Positions 47,601 through 52,514 of a DNA stretch of 64,000 nt are shown here, in pieces. The stretch is from Mimachlamys varia (taxonomy: Eukaryota; Mollusca; Bivalvia; Pectinida; Pectinidae): positions 5,332,001 through 5,396,000 of the forward strand of contig OX392529.1 in assembly GCA_947623455.1 (NCBI GenBank), read 5' to 3'. Each line of letters opens with the position of its first letter. Position 1 is the stretch's first letter. The position numbers and the translations under genes were made by a program. The notes beneath the pieces are model-generated. The model ran no database searches. It was not told where the DNA came from and saw nothing but the letters and a program-made list of their open reading frames with translations.

Positions 47601-49289
47601 GACGACTTTAGGGTTACAAGAGATTAATTCCAGGTGAGCGATGCAGGCCCATTGGGCCTCTTGTGTAATATACATGTCACATATAACTGTTATCTCCCCT
47701 TTGTTATGTAATGTACATGTCACATATAACTGTTATCTCCCCTTTGTTATGTAATGTACATGTCACATATAACTGTTACCTTCCCTTTGTTATGTAATGT
47801 ACATGTCACATATAACTGTTACCTTCCCTTTGTTATGTAATGTACATGTCACATATAACTGTTACCTCCCTTTGTTATGTAATGTACATATCACATATAA
47901 CTGTAACCTCCCTTTGTTATGTAATATACATGTCACATATAACTGTTACCTCCCTTTGTTATGTAATGTACATGTCACATATAACTGTCACTCCCTTTGT
48001 TATGTAATGTACATGTCACATATAACTGTTACCTCCCTTTGTTATGTAATGTACATGTCACATATAACTGTTACCTCCCTTTGTTATGTAATGTACATGT
48101 CACATATAACTGTTACCTCCCTTTGTTATGTAATGTACATGTCACATATAACTGTTACCTCCCTTTGTTATGTTATATACATGTCACATATAACTGTTAT
48201 CTCCCTTTGTTATGTAATGTACATGTCACATATAACTGTTATCTCCCCTTTGTTATGTAATGTACATGTCACATATAACTGTTACCTCCCCTTTGTTATG
48301 TAATGTACATGTCACATATAACTGTTACCTCCCCTTTGTTATGTAATGTACATGTCACATATAACTGTTATCTCCCCTTTGTTATGTAATGTACATGTCA
48401 CATATAACTGTTATCTCCCTTTGTTATGTAATATACATGTCACATATAACTGTTATCTCCCTTTGTTATGTAATATACATGTCACATATAACTGTTATCT
48501 CCCTTTGTTATGTAATGTACATGTCACATATAACTGTTTCCCCCCCTTTGTTATGTAATATACATGTCACATATAACTGTTTCCCCCCCTTTGTTATGTA
48601 ATATACATGTCACATATAACTGTTTCCCCCCCTTTGTTATGTAATATACATGTCACATATAACTGTTTCCCCCCCTTTGTTATGTAATGTACATGTCACA
48701 TATAACTGTTTCCCCCCCTTTGTTATGTAATATACATGTCACATATAACTGTTTCCCCCCCCCCCCCTTTGTTATGTAATGTACATGTCACATATAACTG
48801 TTACCTCCCTTTGTTATGTAATATACATGTCACATATAACGGTTATCTCCCCTTTGTTATGTAATATACATGTCACATATAACTGTTACCTCCCCTTTGT
48901 TATGTAATGTACATGTCACATATAACGGTTATCTCCCCTTTGAATGTACAACTGTTACCATCTCTTATTTGGACTTTGTTTCCTATGCAATTTACTGGTC
49001 AAATCTGTGTTATCTCCCTTGTAAACTTATCTCCTTTTTAGCTCACTATCCTCAGATGGCTATAAATGACTAGAAATGCATGGTTTATCTTTCATTTTAT
49101 AAATAATATACATCAATACCTGTCAGATCTGTGGCTTATCACTTTGTCATATATACATAACACTACATTTAATTATTTTCCCAGGAAACAGATGTGAAAG
49201 CTAGCCAAAATAAATCTCATGCCAAAGGTCAAAAAAGGTCAAAGTCATCAGTCACTGTTGGAGGAAAGAGAACAAAACAACAGACCTGA
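11525..49289 (+). CDS. OGG1: OGG1, 8-oxoguanine DNA glycosylase/AP lyase (whole gene, 7 coding exons)
   Basis: Joining 11525-11610, 15047-15841, 16631-16763, 29397-29541, 31009-31058, 32920-32970 and 49185-49289 gives 1365 nt, 454 codons plus TGA, with matching phase at every GT/AG junction. The protein has the OGG1 N-domain (GQSFRW), the glycosylase core ([26 protein letters not shown]) and the HhH-GPD motif ([14 protein letters not shown]). Catalytic Lys338 and Asp357 (VDTHVW) match human Lys249 and Asp268; Asn149, Arg154, Arg204, Cys253, His270 and Phe319 equivalents are also present. Human Gln315 is replaced by His402. At 454 residues it is longer than human OGG1 (345), owing to a Lys-rich insertion in exon 2. 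OGG1 excises 8-oxoguanine opposite C in nuclear and mitochondrial base-excision repair. Introns make up most of the 38 kb. Confidence 0.95.
11611..11948. other. OGG1 intron 1, 5' part
   Basis: Intronic sequence between the exon 1 donor and the large foldback. Nothing recognisable. Confidence 0.5.
11949..12621. mobile_element. Foldback element with about 300-bp arms in OGG1 intron 1
   Basis: Arms 11,949-12,250 and 12,321-12,621 are inverted copies, roughly 90% alike by eye, around a 70-bp spacer. The outer ends read TAGTCCGAAGGGTTCCGAC on the left and its complement GTCGGAACCCTTCGGACTA on the right. Inner ends read AAATGGC and GCCATTT. No coding capacity was seen, so it fits a non-autonomous long-TIR or foldback transposon. 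I could not define a target-site duplication. Confidence 0.8.
12880..13990 (+). pseudogene. Non-LTR retrotransposon relic (reverse transcriptase) in OGG1 intron 1
   Basis: Broken plus-strand translation shows successive reverse transcriptase landmarks: [27 protein letters not shown] with its first Asp degraded, [47 protein letters not shown] and RRIKACLTM. Stops and frameshifts interrupt every section, and the YxDD region is missing or unrecognisable. A piece of about 67 bp (RIKACLTM through HFNIDASL) is tandemly duplicated near 13,606-13,735. It is a Jockey/CR1-like element, unrelated in detail to the minus-strand relic near 10 kb. Confidence 0.85.
14360..14605 (+). mobile_element. Two tRNA-like SINE units
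   Basis: The unit at about 14,528-14,602 has an A-box-like TAGCTACACTGGTAGAGG, then TTGGACT, then a B-box-like GTAGGTTTGATCCTGG, spaced as in tRNA-derived SINE heads. A weaker copy at about 14,376-14,430 has CAACAGTAGAACATCTGGCT and GTGGGTTCAATGGC. Neither forms a credible functional tRNA. Confidence 0.55.
14606..15046. other. OGG1 intron 1, 3' end
   Basis: No repeats or exons recognised; it ends with the pyrimidine-rich acceptor TTTCTCCTTTGTCTAG before exon 2. Confidence 0.5.
15047..15841 (+). CDS. OGG1: OGG1 exon 2, with lineage-specific Lys-rich insertion
   Basis: The exon covers residues 29-294. It starts [18 protein letters not shown], matching human WREQSPAHWSGVLADQVW, and resumes homology at [15 protein letters not shown] through [20 protein letters not shown] to LGFGY. 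Between them residues about 66-180 replace some 15 human residues: low-complexity and Lys-rich, with a SUMO-type IKTEP (78-82) and a basic KKKGKRMK cluster (114-121) that could serve as a nuclear localisation signal. The exon ends on AG before GTAAGG, splitting the Arg codon equivalent to human Arg204. Confidence 0.95.
15842..16630. other. OGG1 intron 2 with repeat fragments
   Basis: At 15,893 there is a solitary ACAGTCAAACCCGGTTAT, like one end of the pogo-type MITE at 62,449, without an opposite end nearby. At about 16,010-16,215 two copies of a segment of about 125 bp both carry GGGCTACCA(A/G)GTT and TTTTCAAGGTCA-type stretches. The frames on either strand at 16,269-16,862 have no family motifs. 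Confidence 0.5.
16631..16763 (+). CDS. OGG1: OGG1 exon 3, ending on the catalytic lysine
   Basis: The exon follows acceptor TTGTATTCAG and encodes [19 protein letters not shown] through [10 protein letters not shown], ending on AAG before GTATGT. The final codon is Lys338, equivalent to the Schiff-base nucleophile Lys249 of human OGG1. The helix-hairpin-helix hairpin is therefore split between this exon and exon 4, which lies 12.6 kb away beyond a retrotransposon and a minisatellite. Confidence 0.94.
16764..17430. other. OGG1 intron 3, 5' part
   Basis: AT-rich intron with nothing recognised before the minisatellite begins. Confidence 0.45.
17431..17670. repeat. 57-bp minisatellite, left block (split by retrotransposon)
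   Basis: About five partial or complete units containing GACTGTGTGTGAGTTTAC and TAGAAATGTTAATAC. This is the same family as 26,827-29,396. The block is interrupted at 17,670 by the LTR retrotransposon. The 4-bp duplication ACAC (17,667-17,670 and 26,827-26,830) shows that the two blocks were once one array. Confidence 0.95.
17671..18696 (+). repeat. 5' LTR
   Basis: It begins TGTAACAGTGTC and ends CGATCGGCTACA, and is 1026 bp long. TATATATATA near 17,766 could be a core promoter; AATAAA at 18,626-18,631 is a likely polyadenylation signal for the matching position in the 3' LTR. Short frames inside it (17,734-18,033; 18,018-18,200) recur in the other LTR and are not taken as genes. Confidence 0.97.
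18697..19490 (+). other. Retrotransposon leader with primer-binding site
   Basis: Two bases after the LTR, TGGCGCCCACGT begins at 18,699. TGGCGCC is the usual opening of a primer-binding site complementary to a tRNA 3' end; the specific tRNA is not clear. The rest of the leader is AU-rich and untranslated up to the gag start at 19,491. Confidence 0.75.
19491..20729 (+). CDS. gag: Gag polyprotein of Ty3/Gypsy element
   Basis: 412 codons from ATG at 19,491 (ATCAACATGA context) to TAG at 20,727-20,729. An in-frame upstream ATG at 19,401 is less likely because its extra 30 residues are unlike a Gag start. The N-terminal third is acidic, then Ser/Thr-rich; the middle ([10 protein letters not shown] through [10 protein letters not shown]) resembles the retrotransposon Gag capsid region. 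A CCHC zinc knuckle [14 protein letters not shown] lies at 20,628-20,669 for RNA packaging, preceded by a Gly/Arg-rich segment. Translation near the 3' end crosses the frameshift site at 20,690. Confidence 0.93.
   Translation: MTDSKDDLSLPKSQATEEEGTDHFRILAEFFNKMSKGGKAEGEELQGLQKQMVEFLAATGGLPTLTVKSEQLGGAASSMVSTASVVHTISSASTTSVANSDSVVNTSTSGTSTSSNMDTRFYKLPSFSGEGGKSDVSFELWKFEVQCLINAGKHMDLIGQSIRRSLRGVAANVMMTLGPQATPAQIITKLRSLYGVVDDQETLLENFYAAHQLADENVTDWACRLEGLLTRADSSLSSGERNRRLHNKFWSGLKQDLREVSGHKADAIDNYEELCIAIRSIERAREKTSTISESRVKPATAKLTVTSPEGEQKDEMKATLNQLTAAIKSLEKRFGDRSNNDGNRGTSQGYSDDRHGYRGSSSRGRGRGYGNSQPRADIICWRCHQPGHIKARCETVLPGDLNAKTPTRKDQQ
20690..20754 (+). promoter_or_regulatory. Programmed -1 frameshift signal between gag and pol
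   Basis: The heptamer TTTAAAC (20,690-20,696) sits in gag phase as T TTA AAC, the classic X XXY YYZ slippery form. After a 6-nt spacer (20,697-20,702), ACACCT (20,703-20,708) can pair with AGGTGT (20,728-20,733). AGGACC (20,716-20,721), inside that loop, can pair with GGTCCT (20,744-20,749), giving an H-type pseudoknot with 6-bp stems. The -1 frame has a stop at 20,687-20,689, so it becomes open exactly at the heptamer. Pol has no ATG near its start, which also argues for frameshifting. Confidence 0.88.
20690..24919 (+). CDS. pol: Pol polyprotein: protease, reverse transcriptase, RNase H, integrase
   Basis: The frame is open from 20,690 to TAA at 24,917-24,919, about 1,410 codons, and is read in -1 relative to gag. 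The aspartic protease motif DTGA is at 20,846. Reverse transcriptase spans about 21,790-22,340, with YIDD at 22,187-22,198. RNase H ([10 protein letters not shown]) is near 22,665-23,020. The integrase zinc domain has [11 protein letters not shown] and CPRC near 23,475-23,585, and catalytic D, D, E codons lie at 23,666, 23,840 and 23,948, giving D,D-35-E spacing. A GPY/F-like module follows near 24,290-24,480, then an acidic tail. No disabling stop or frameshift was seen. The present stop codon lies inside an inserted palindromic element, so the C-terminus differs from the ancestral one. Confidence 0.95.
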   Translation, partial: FKRQDTYQEGPAVGVNTTGPTPIVNNVQTSKLVGSPNEVVVCVDGVNAMALLDTGATVSTISEKFHHDFLSHLPVQKLDKLLHVECADGEQLPYMGYVEADVTFEGLGDTKQISCLFLVVPQSSYNTTVPFLIGTNILSSLMEDCVREYGVRYAQHGKLSTPWFLAFRCLSCRNRELARNKNVIALVKNAAAGNYILKPNTTVTMKGFVNQRVPYPATCAIIQPSARSALSSDIDVAPALISCDACCKGTVDVQLSNVTTQTFVIPPGAILCELQPVTVQELPVDVQDRIPQFMEKIDFSESVVSGEELQRGIQLIKEFEDIFSHDDNDLGCTDLVEHRIELSEQQPFKQRHRKIPPSMYEEVRTHLQQLLSAGVIRPAHGPFASNIVLVRKKDGSLRMCVDFRQLNRGTIRDSYALPRIDDILECLSGSRYFTKLDLKSGYHQIPIAEEHKERTAFTVGPLGFFEFNRMPFGLTNAPATFQRMMEQCMGDLNLTICLVYIDDLIIFAETYDEHMERLQKVFQRLRESNLKLSPKKCEFFKDKVTYVGHVVSANGIEPDPTKIEKVRDWPTPSNADELRQFLGFAGYYRKFVRNFSQVARPLNDLLPPTRTRKSSKKALLSKTKPWMWSVKHDKAFQKLKDILCSPVVLGYPEYTLPFELHVDASGNGLGAVLYQEQEGLLRPIYFASRGVSKAERNYPAHKLEFLALKWAITEKFHDYLYGRIFTVFTDNNPLTYILTKAKLDATGHRWLSALATYDFDIKYRPGKHNADADAMSRLPKPSDSTTKDVQTHTEQISVDGVHALCKAGISCDDSLVESVCLSVDAVDVLDEDVQDVQDIQAMTPQVWRQLQAQDPFISQWLPYLRRNEKPSKKTIQSSPEKTTITRVWDSLKLKRGVLYRCLEQDGLVTDQLVLPQCFKEKVLTYLHDHVGHPGRDRTLSLLKDRFFWPGMSKDVDNWVKNCPRCILRKTPTNQRVPLVNIVTTQPMEIVSMDYLTLETCKGGYSYVLVVTDLFTRYTQAYPTRNMSAKTTADALLGYIQHYGIPRRFHSDQGANFCGEVIRYLCQMLHIDKTRTSPHHPSGNGSCERFNRTLMNMLGTLDETQKKDWKRFLGPLTYAYNCTRHDSTGYSPFQLMFGRQPRLPVDLVFGIGESEGTTRIPEYVKSLRKRMSQSFDLASRKAKEAQHRQKVMYDLKARHAWLDIDDRVLVKILAFEGRHKLANRWESDVYIVIGQENKDIPVYRVRKENGEGKVRTLHRNHLLPVGSLPFQEKPVELIRPRPVPRTRTCRNQRGQAAELEQVHASSSDDDSSDDMEMDVPTYILRPPISDTGSRAIGEPNSESDNQKDTTDEDEDFLLEDALEAEDVPPVASPIPHAALPDRPRRSHIEQPTRPRESPAPAPRRSGRQRL
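24915..25181. mobile_element. Nested palindromic MITE or foldback in the 3' end of pol
   Basis: Perfect 93-bp inverted arms, 24,915-25,007 and 25,089-25,181 (outer ends TGTAACGTAGGACGAACAGC and complement), surround an 81-bp spacer. It is flanked by the 5-bp direct repeat GAGAC (24,910-24,914 and 25,182-25,186), a likely target duplication. The insertion supplies the current pol stop (TGTAA). The original frame continues past it, in phase, for about 60 codons to TAA at 25,363-25,365. Superfamily unknown. Confidence 0.9.
25187..25365 (+). pseudogene. Severed C-terminal segment of pol
   Basis: Open continuation of the pol frame downstream of the nested palindromic element, ending at TAA 25,363-25,365. 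It can no longer be translated as part of pol because the insertion introduces a stop first. Its composition matches the adjoining element, and no domain was recognised in it. Confidence 0.7.
25366..25800 (+). other. Retrotransposon 3' untranslated region with polypurine tracts
   Basis: AAGGAGGGGAGAA (25,788-25,800) directly abuts the 3' LTR and is the polypurine tract that primes plus-strand synthesis. A near-identical AAGGAGGGGGGAGAA lies upstream at 25,512-25,526 in the same TTCTTTGT context. That gives a second polypurine tract about 275 bp before the first. Confidence 0.8.
25801..26826 (+). repeat. 3' LTR
   Basis: 1026 bp, and I found no base difference from the 5' LTR at a constant 8130-bp offset. 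AATAAA at 26,756-26,761 is the likely polyadenylation signal. Confidence 0.97.
26827..29396. repeat. 57-bp minisatellite carrying the OGG1 exon 4 acceptor
   Basis: About 50 units. The full 57-bp unit reads CCTGTTGAAG, then GTTGCAGACTGTGTGTGAG, then TTTACTGTAGAAATGTTAAT and ACGACACC. A common 40-bp form lacks the 17 bp from CCCTGTTGAAG to the first bases of GTTGCAGAC. The first 18 bases after GAAG equal the start of OGG1 exon 4, whose real copy is the last unit of the array. Blocks of 40-bp units recur (about 27,350, 27,640, 28,060 and 28,260), suggesting higher-order slippage. Confidence 0.95.
29397..29541 (+). CDS. OGG1: OGG1 exon 4 (catalytic Asp)
   Basis: 48 codons plus one base. It starts [19 protein letters not shown] and continues [11 protein letters not shown], aligned to human VADCICLMALDKPQAVPVD and VHMWHIAQRDY, and contains Cys342, catalytic Asp357 and His359. 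It ends ATA G before GTAAGT. The acceptor context is CCTGTTGAAG with only a weak pyrimidine tract, and it sits at the end of an array of near-identical acceptor copies. Confidence 0.94.
29540..29715. repeat. 27-bp tandem repeat starting on the exon 4 donor
   Basis: Six copies of a unit containing TAACAGAGTCTTCAAGGGTA and AAATAGC. The first copy overlaps the authentic donor AGGTAAGTAAATAACTAACAG, of which AGGGTAAAATAACTAACAG is a clear derivative. Confidence 0.88.
29716..30089. other. OGG1 intron 4, unique part
   Basis: No coding or repeat signal recognised apart from chance short frames. Confidence 0.4.
30090..30275. mobile_element. Fragment of the Helitron-like element's internal repeat
   Basis: It contains TTTTGCATGAATAGTGACTG, GGGCCAGAGGGGCGGG, AATAGGGGAAATAGAGGTAA and GGGGGAAGGGGGACAGATTT. 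This is a diverged copy of the 159-bp internal unit found in the 2-kb elements at 39,070 and 45,652. Confidence 0.8.
30276..31008. repeat. Dispersed GAGGGGAGGTAACTC motif copies in intron 4
   Basis: Four related segments (near 30,335, 30,605, 30,665 and 30,865) share a TGGTACATCATGAGAGGGGAG-like core with GGTAACT and a TATACTTCAGTATTTGAATG-like flank. They look like a decayed tandem repeat broken by an AT- and purine-rich insertion at about 30,375-30,590. No coding signal. Confidence 0.5.
31009..31058 (+). CDS. OGG1: OGG1 exon 5
   Basis: Acceptor TTTTTCTCCCAG, then [17 protein letters not shown], then donor GTAGGT in phase 0. It aligns to human GNFFRSLWGPYAGWAQA. His402 (codon CAT, 31,053-31,055) stands where human Gln315 reads the Watson-Crick face of 8-oxoguanine. 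Confidence 0.9.
31059..31320. other. OGG1 intron 5, 5' part
   Basis: Short unique intron sequence before the 65-bp array. Confidence 0.5.
31321..32672. repeat. 65-bp minisatellite with a splice-donor-like motif in each unit
   Basis: About 21 units beginning AAAGTATTAGAGAAGGTATC and ending TCCAAAGGTAAGAAC, with an exact 65-bp period (31,321, 31,386 and so on). Variable positions include CTGACC/CTTACC, TTAATG/TTATTG and CCAAAGG/CCGAAGG. AAAGGTAAGA matches the consensus 5' splice site. Confidence 0.95.
32673..32919. other. OGG1 intron 5, 3' part
   Basis: Unique sequence with two copies of AATATTGCTACAGAT flanking a GC-richer block that holds the near-palindrome GTCGTCACGACGGAC. It ends with acceptor TTATGATTTCAG. 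Confidence 0.5.
32920..32970 (+). CDS. OGG1: OGG1 exon 6
   Basis: 17 codons: [17 protein letters not shown], flanked by acceptor TGATTTCAG and donor GTAATG, phase 0 on both sides. VLFAADL matches human VLFSADL and includes the Phe equivalent to Phe319, which stacks on the extruded base. Confidence 0.92.
39070..41081 (+). mobile_element. Helitron-like non-autonomous element, copy 1
   Basis: About 2012 bp. The left end is TTAGCTCACCTGGTCCAAAG with a GGTCCAAAGGACC hairpin; a CGTCCGTCGTCCG repeat follows. Inside are about five units of about 130 bp (CTTCTCTGAAACCCAGTAAT, GGGGCTGACCCC), then about seven units of about 159 bp (TTTTGCATAAATGGTGACTC, GGGGCCAGAGGGGCG). The right end is CCAGGTGAGCGATGCAGGCC followed by CATTGGGCCTCTTG, with a terminal hairpin. 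It interrupts a minisatellite unit with no target duplication, and rejoining the flanks gives an exact unit. No coding capacity. The layout resembles bivalve non-autonomous Helitron-type elements with internal tandem repeats. Confidence 0.75.
45652..47663 (+). mobile_element. Helitron-like non-autonomous element, copy 2
   Basis: Same sequence as copy 1 as far as I can read it, at a constant 6582-bp offset, and inserted at the same position in the 42-43-bp unit. Both the element and its flanks are shared, so this copy arose by segmental duplication, not by a second transposition. Confidence 0.8.
48946..49184. other. OGG1 intron 6, 3' end
   Basis: Unique sequence ending with acceptor AATTATTTTCCCAG. 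Confidence 0.5.
49185..49289 (+). CDS. OGG1: OGG1 exon 7 (terminal, basic tail)
   Basis: 34 codons and TGA at 49,287-49,289. It encodes a basic tail, [20 protein letters not shown] followed by [14 protein letters not shown], comparable with the basic C-terminus of human nuclear OGG1 (KRRKGSKGPEG) and a plausible nuclear localisation signal. The last four codons and the stop form the start of the 61-bp array that follows. Confidence 0.85.
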   Translation, partial: ETDVKASQNKSHAKGQKRSKSSVTVGGKRTKQQT

Positions 49290-52150
49290 ATTATTGATGT
49301 TGACCTCCTGTATCAACAACTGTATCAACCCAACAAATCAACAGACCTGAATTATTGATGTTGACCTCCTGTATCAACAACTGTATCAACCCAACAAATC
49401 AACAGACCTGAATTATTGATGTTGACTTCCTGTATCAACAACTGTATCAACCCAACAAATCAACAGACCTGAATTATTGATGTTGACCTCCTGTATCAAC
49501 AACTGTATCAACCCAACAAATCAACACACCTGAATTATTGATGTTGACCTCCTGTATCAACAACTGTATCAACCCAACAAATCAACAGACCTGAATTATT
49601 GATGTTGACTTCCTGTATCAACAACTGTATCAACCCAACAAATCAACACACCTGAATTATTGATGTTGACTTCCTGTACCAACAACTGTATCAACCCAAC
49701 AAATCAACAGACCTGAATTATTGATGTTGACTTCCTGTATCAACAACTGTATCAACCCAACAAATCAACACACCTGAATTATTGATGTTGACCTCCTGTA
49801 TCAACAACTGTATCAACCCAACAAATCAACACACCTGAATTATTGATGTTGACCTCCTGTATCAACAACTGTATCAACCCAACAAATCAACACACCTGAA
49901 TTATTGATGTTGACCTCCTGTATCAACAACTGTATCAACCCAACAAATCAACACACCTGAATTATTGATGTTGACCTCCTGTATCAACAACTGTATCAAC
50001 CCAACAAATCAACACACCTGAATTATTGATGTTGACCTCCTGTATCAACAACTGTATCAACCCAACAAATCAACACACCTGAATTATTGATGTTGACCTC
50101 CTGTATCAACAACTGTATCAACCCAACAAATCAACACACCTGAATTATTGATGTTGACCTCCTGTATCAACAACTGTATCAACCCAACAAATCAACACAC
50201 CTGAATTATTGATGTTGACCTCCTGTATCAACAACTGTATCAACCCAACAAAACAACAGACCTGAATTATTGATGTTGACCTCCTGTATCAACAACTGTA
50301 TCAACCCAACAAATCAACACACCTGAATTATTGATGTTGACCTCCTGTATCAACAACTGTATCAACAACTGTATCAACCCAACAAAACAACAGACCTGAA
50401 TTATTGATGTTGACCTCCTGTATCAACAACTGTATCAACCCAACAAAACAACAGACCTGAATTATTGATGTTGACCTCCTGTATCAACAACTGTATCAAC
50501 CCAACAAATCAACAGACCTGAATTATTGATGTTGACCTCCTGTATCAACAACTGTATCAACCCAACAAATCAACACACCTGAATTATTGATGTTGACCTC
50601 CTGTACCAACAACTGTATCAACCCAACAAAACAACACACCTGAATTATTGATGTTGACCTCCTGTATCAACAACTGTATCAACCCAACAAATCAACACAC
50701 CTGAATTATTGATGTTGACCTCCTGTACCAACAACTGTATCAACCCAACAAATCAACAGACCTGAATTATTGATGTTGACCTCCTGTACCAACAACTGTA
50801 TCAACCCAACAAAACAACAGACCTGAATTATTGATGTTGACCTCCTGTACCAACAACTGTATCAACCCAACAAAACAACAGACCTGAATTATTGATGTTG
50901 ACCTCCTGTATCAACAACCGTATCAACCCAACAAATCAACACACCTGAATTATTGATGTTGACCTCCTGTATCAACAACCGTATCAACCCAACAAATCAA
51001 CACACCTGAATTATTGATGTTGACCTCCTGTATCAACAACCGTATCAACCCAACAAATCAACACACCTGAATTATTGATGTTGACTTCCTGTATCAACAA
51101 CTGTATCAACCCAACAAATCAACACACCTGAATTATTGATGTTGACCTCGTGTATCAACAACTGTATCAACCCAACAAATCAACAGACCTGAATGATTGA
51201 TGTTGACCTCCTGTATCAACAACCGTATCAACCCAACAAATCAACAGACCTGAATTATTGATGTTGACCTCCTGTACCAACAACTGTATCAACCCAACAA
51301 ATCAACAGACCTGAATTATTGATGTTGACCTCCTGTACCAACAACCGTATCAACCCAACAAATCAACACACCTGAATTATTGATGTTGACCTCCTGTACC
51401 AACAACCGTATCAACCCAACAAATCAACACACCTGAATTATTGATGTTGACCTCCTGTACCAACAACTGTATCAACCCAACAAATCAACAGACCTGAATT
51501 ATTGATGTTGACCTCCTGTACCAACAACCGTATCAACCCAACAAATCAACAGACCTGAATTATTGATGTTGACCTCCTGTACCAACTACCGTATCAACCC
51601 AACAAATCAACAGACCTGAATTATTGATGTTGACCTCCTGTACCAAGAAATCAACCGACCTGAATTATTGATGTTGACCTCCTGTACCAACAAAACAACA
51701 GACCTGAACTATTGATGTTGACCTCATGTACCAACAAAACAACACACCTGAATTATTGATGTTGACCTCCTGTACCAACAACAACAGACCTGAATGATTG
51801 ATGTTGACCTCCTGTACTCCTGTACCAACAAAACAACAGACCTGAACTATTGATGTTGACCTCATGTACCAACAAAACAACACACCTGAATTATTGATGT
51901 TGACCTCCTGTACCAACAAAACAACACACCTGAATTATTGATGTTGACTTCCTGTACCAACAAAACAACAGACCTGAACTGTTGATGTTGACCTCATGTA
52001 TCAACAAAACAACAGACCTGAATTATTGATGTTGATCTCCTGTACCAACAAAACAACACACCTGAATTATTGATGTTGACCTCATGTACCAACAAAACAA
52101 CACACCTGAATTATTGATGTTGACTTCCTGTATCAACAACGGTATCAACC
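49275..52150. repeat. 61-bp minisatellite seeded on the OGG1 stop codon (3' UTR)
   Basis: About 47 units. The first contains the end of the coding sequence (CAACAGACCTGAATTATTG) and later ones follow every 61 bp (49,281, 49,342, 49,403 and so on) with TGTTGACCTCCTGTATCAAC. From about 51,640 a shorter form of about 45 bp, lacking the second TGTATCAACCCAAC part, takes over. Variants alternate CAACAGACC with CAACACACC, and ACAACTG with ACAACCG. Confidence 0.95.
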
Positions 52151-52514
52151 CAACAAGACATTATTTTACCATATAATCAATGTTATGAACAATGAATATT
52201 CAAAAATATAACTAAATGAGTCACATAAAAAGAATTTGTATTGTGGTGTTGCAGCCAGTAATTTCCTGGAAGTAACTCTGGGTTCTGATGCCTTGTTGAC
52301 ATGTTGTGACAGTGTTTTTATTTTATCTATGAATCTGATATTTTACAGAAACATGCCAACAAATGAAATAAATAGATATTGAATTAGGATACATGTATTA
52401 AACTTTTTTTTAATAAAAACAAGAATATTCATGATTATCAATTGTCTATTGTTGGTGGTCAGTCCTGCTAACGGAAAACAACATCAGCATAATTTAGGAT
52501 TAATTTCAAAAGTA
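52151..52514 (+). terminator. OGG1: OGG1 3' end region with polyadenylation signal
   Basis: The first clear AATAAA after the stop is at 52,367-52,372. If used, the 3' UTR is about 3.1 kb and contains the whole 61-bp array. Nothing else was recognised up to the next array. Confidence 0.5.

Larger units (their letters stand above)
34524..48300. repeat. Higher-order repeat of about 6.6 kb within intron 6
   Basis: Block 1 (about 34.5-41.1 kb) and block 2 (about 41.2-47.7 kb) contain the same series of variant units and the same 2-kb element; a third partial block follows at about 47.7-48.3 kb. The offset is 6707 bp near 34,524, 6622 bp near 35,704-36,400 and 6582 bp from 37,438 onward. It therefore changes by whole numbers of 42-43-bp units. 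Confidence 0.85.
33070..48945. repeat. 42-43-bp minisatellite filling OGG1 intron 6
   Basis: Roughly 280 units of CTTTGTTATGTAATGTACAT followed by GTCACATATAACTGTTACC and TCCC. Units are 42 bp with three C or 43 bp with four C; some have C runs up to about 15 (for example near 33,645 and 48,760). Long frames seen here exist only because 42 is a multiple of three; they shift wherever a 43-bp unit occurs. Two 2-kb elements interrupt the array, and blocks of it are duplicated at an offset of 6.58-6.71 kb. Confidence 0.97.

Noticed and set aside
33217..48601. Many overlapping frames encoding [18 protein letters not shown] repeats
   Set aside because: They are translations of the 42-43-bp minisatellite. 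Frames stay open only where units are 42 bp and change at each 43-bp unit, there is no consistent start or domain, and the array lies inside an OGG1 intron.
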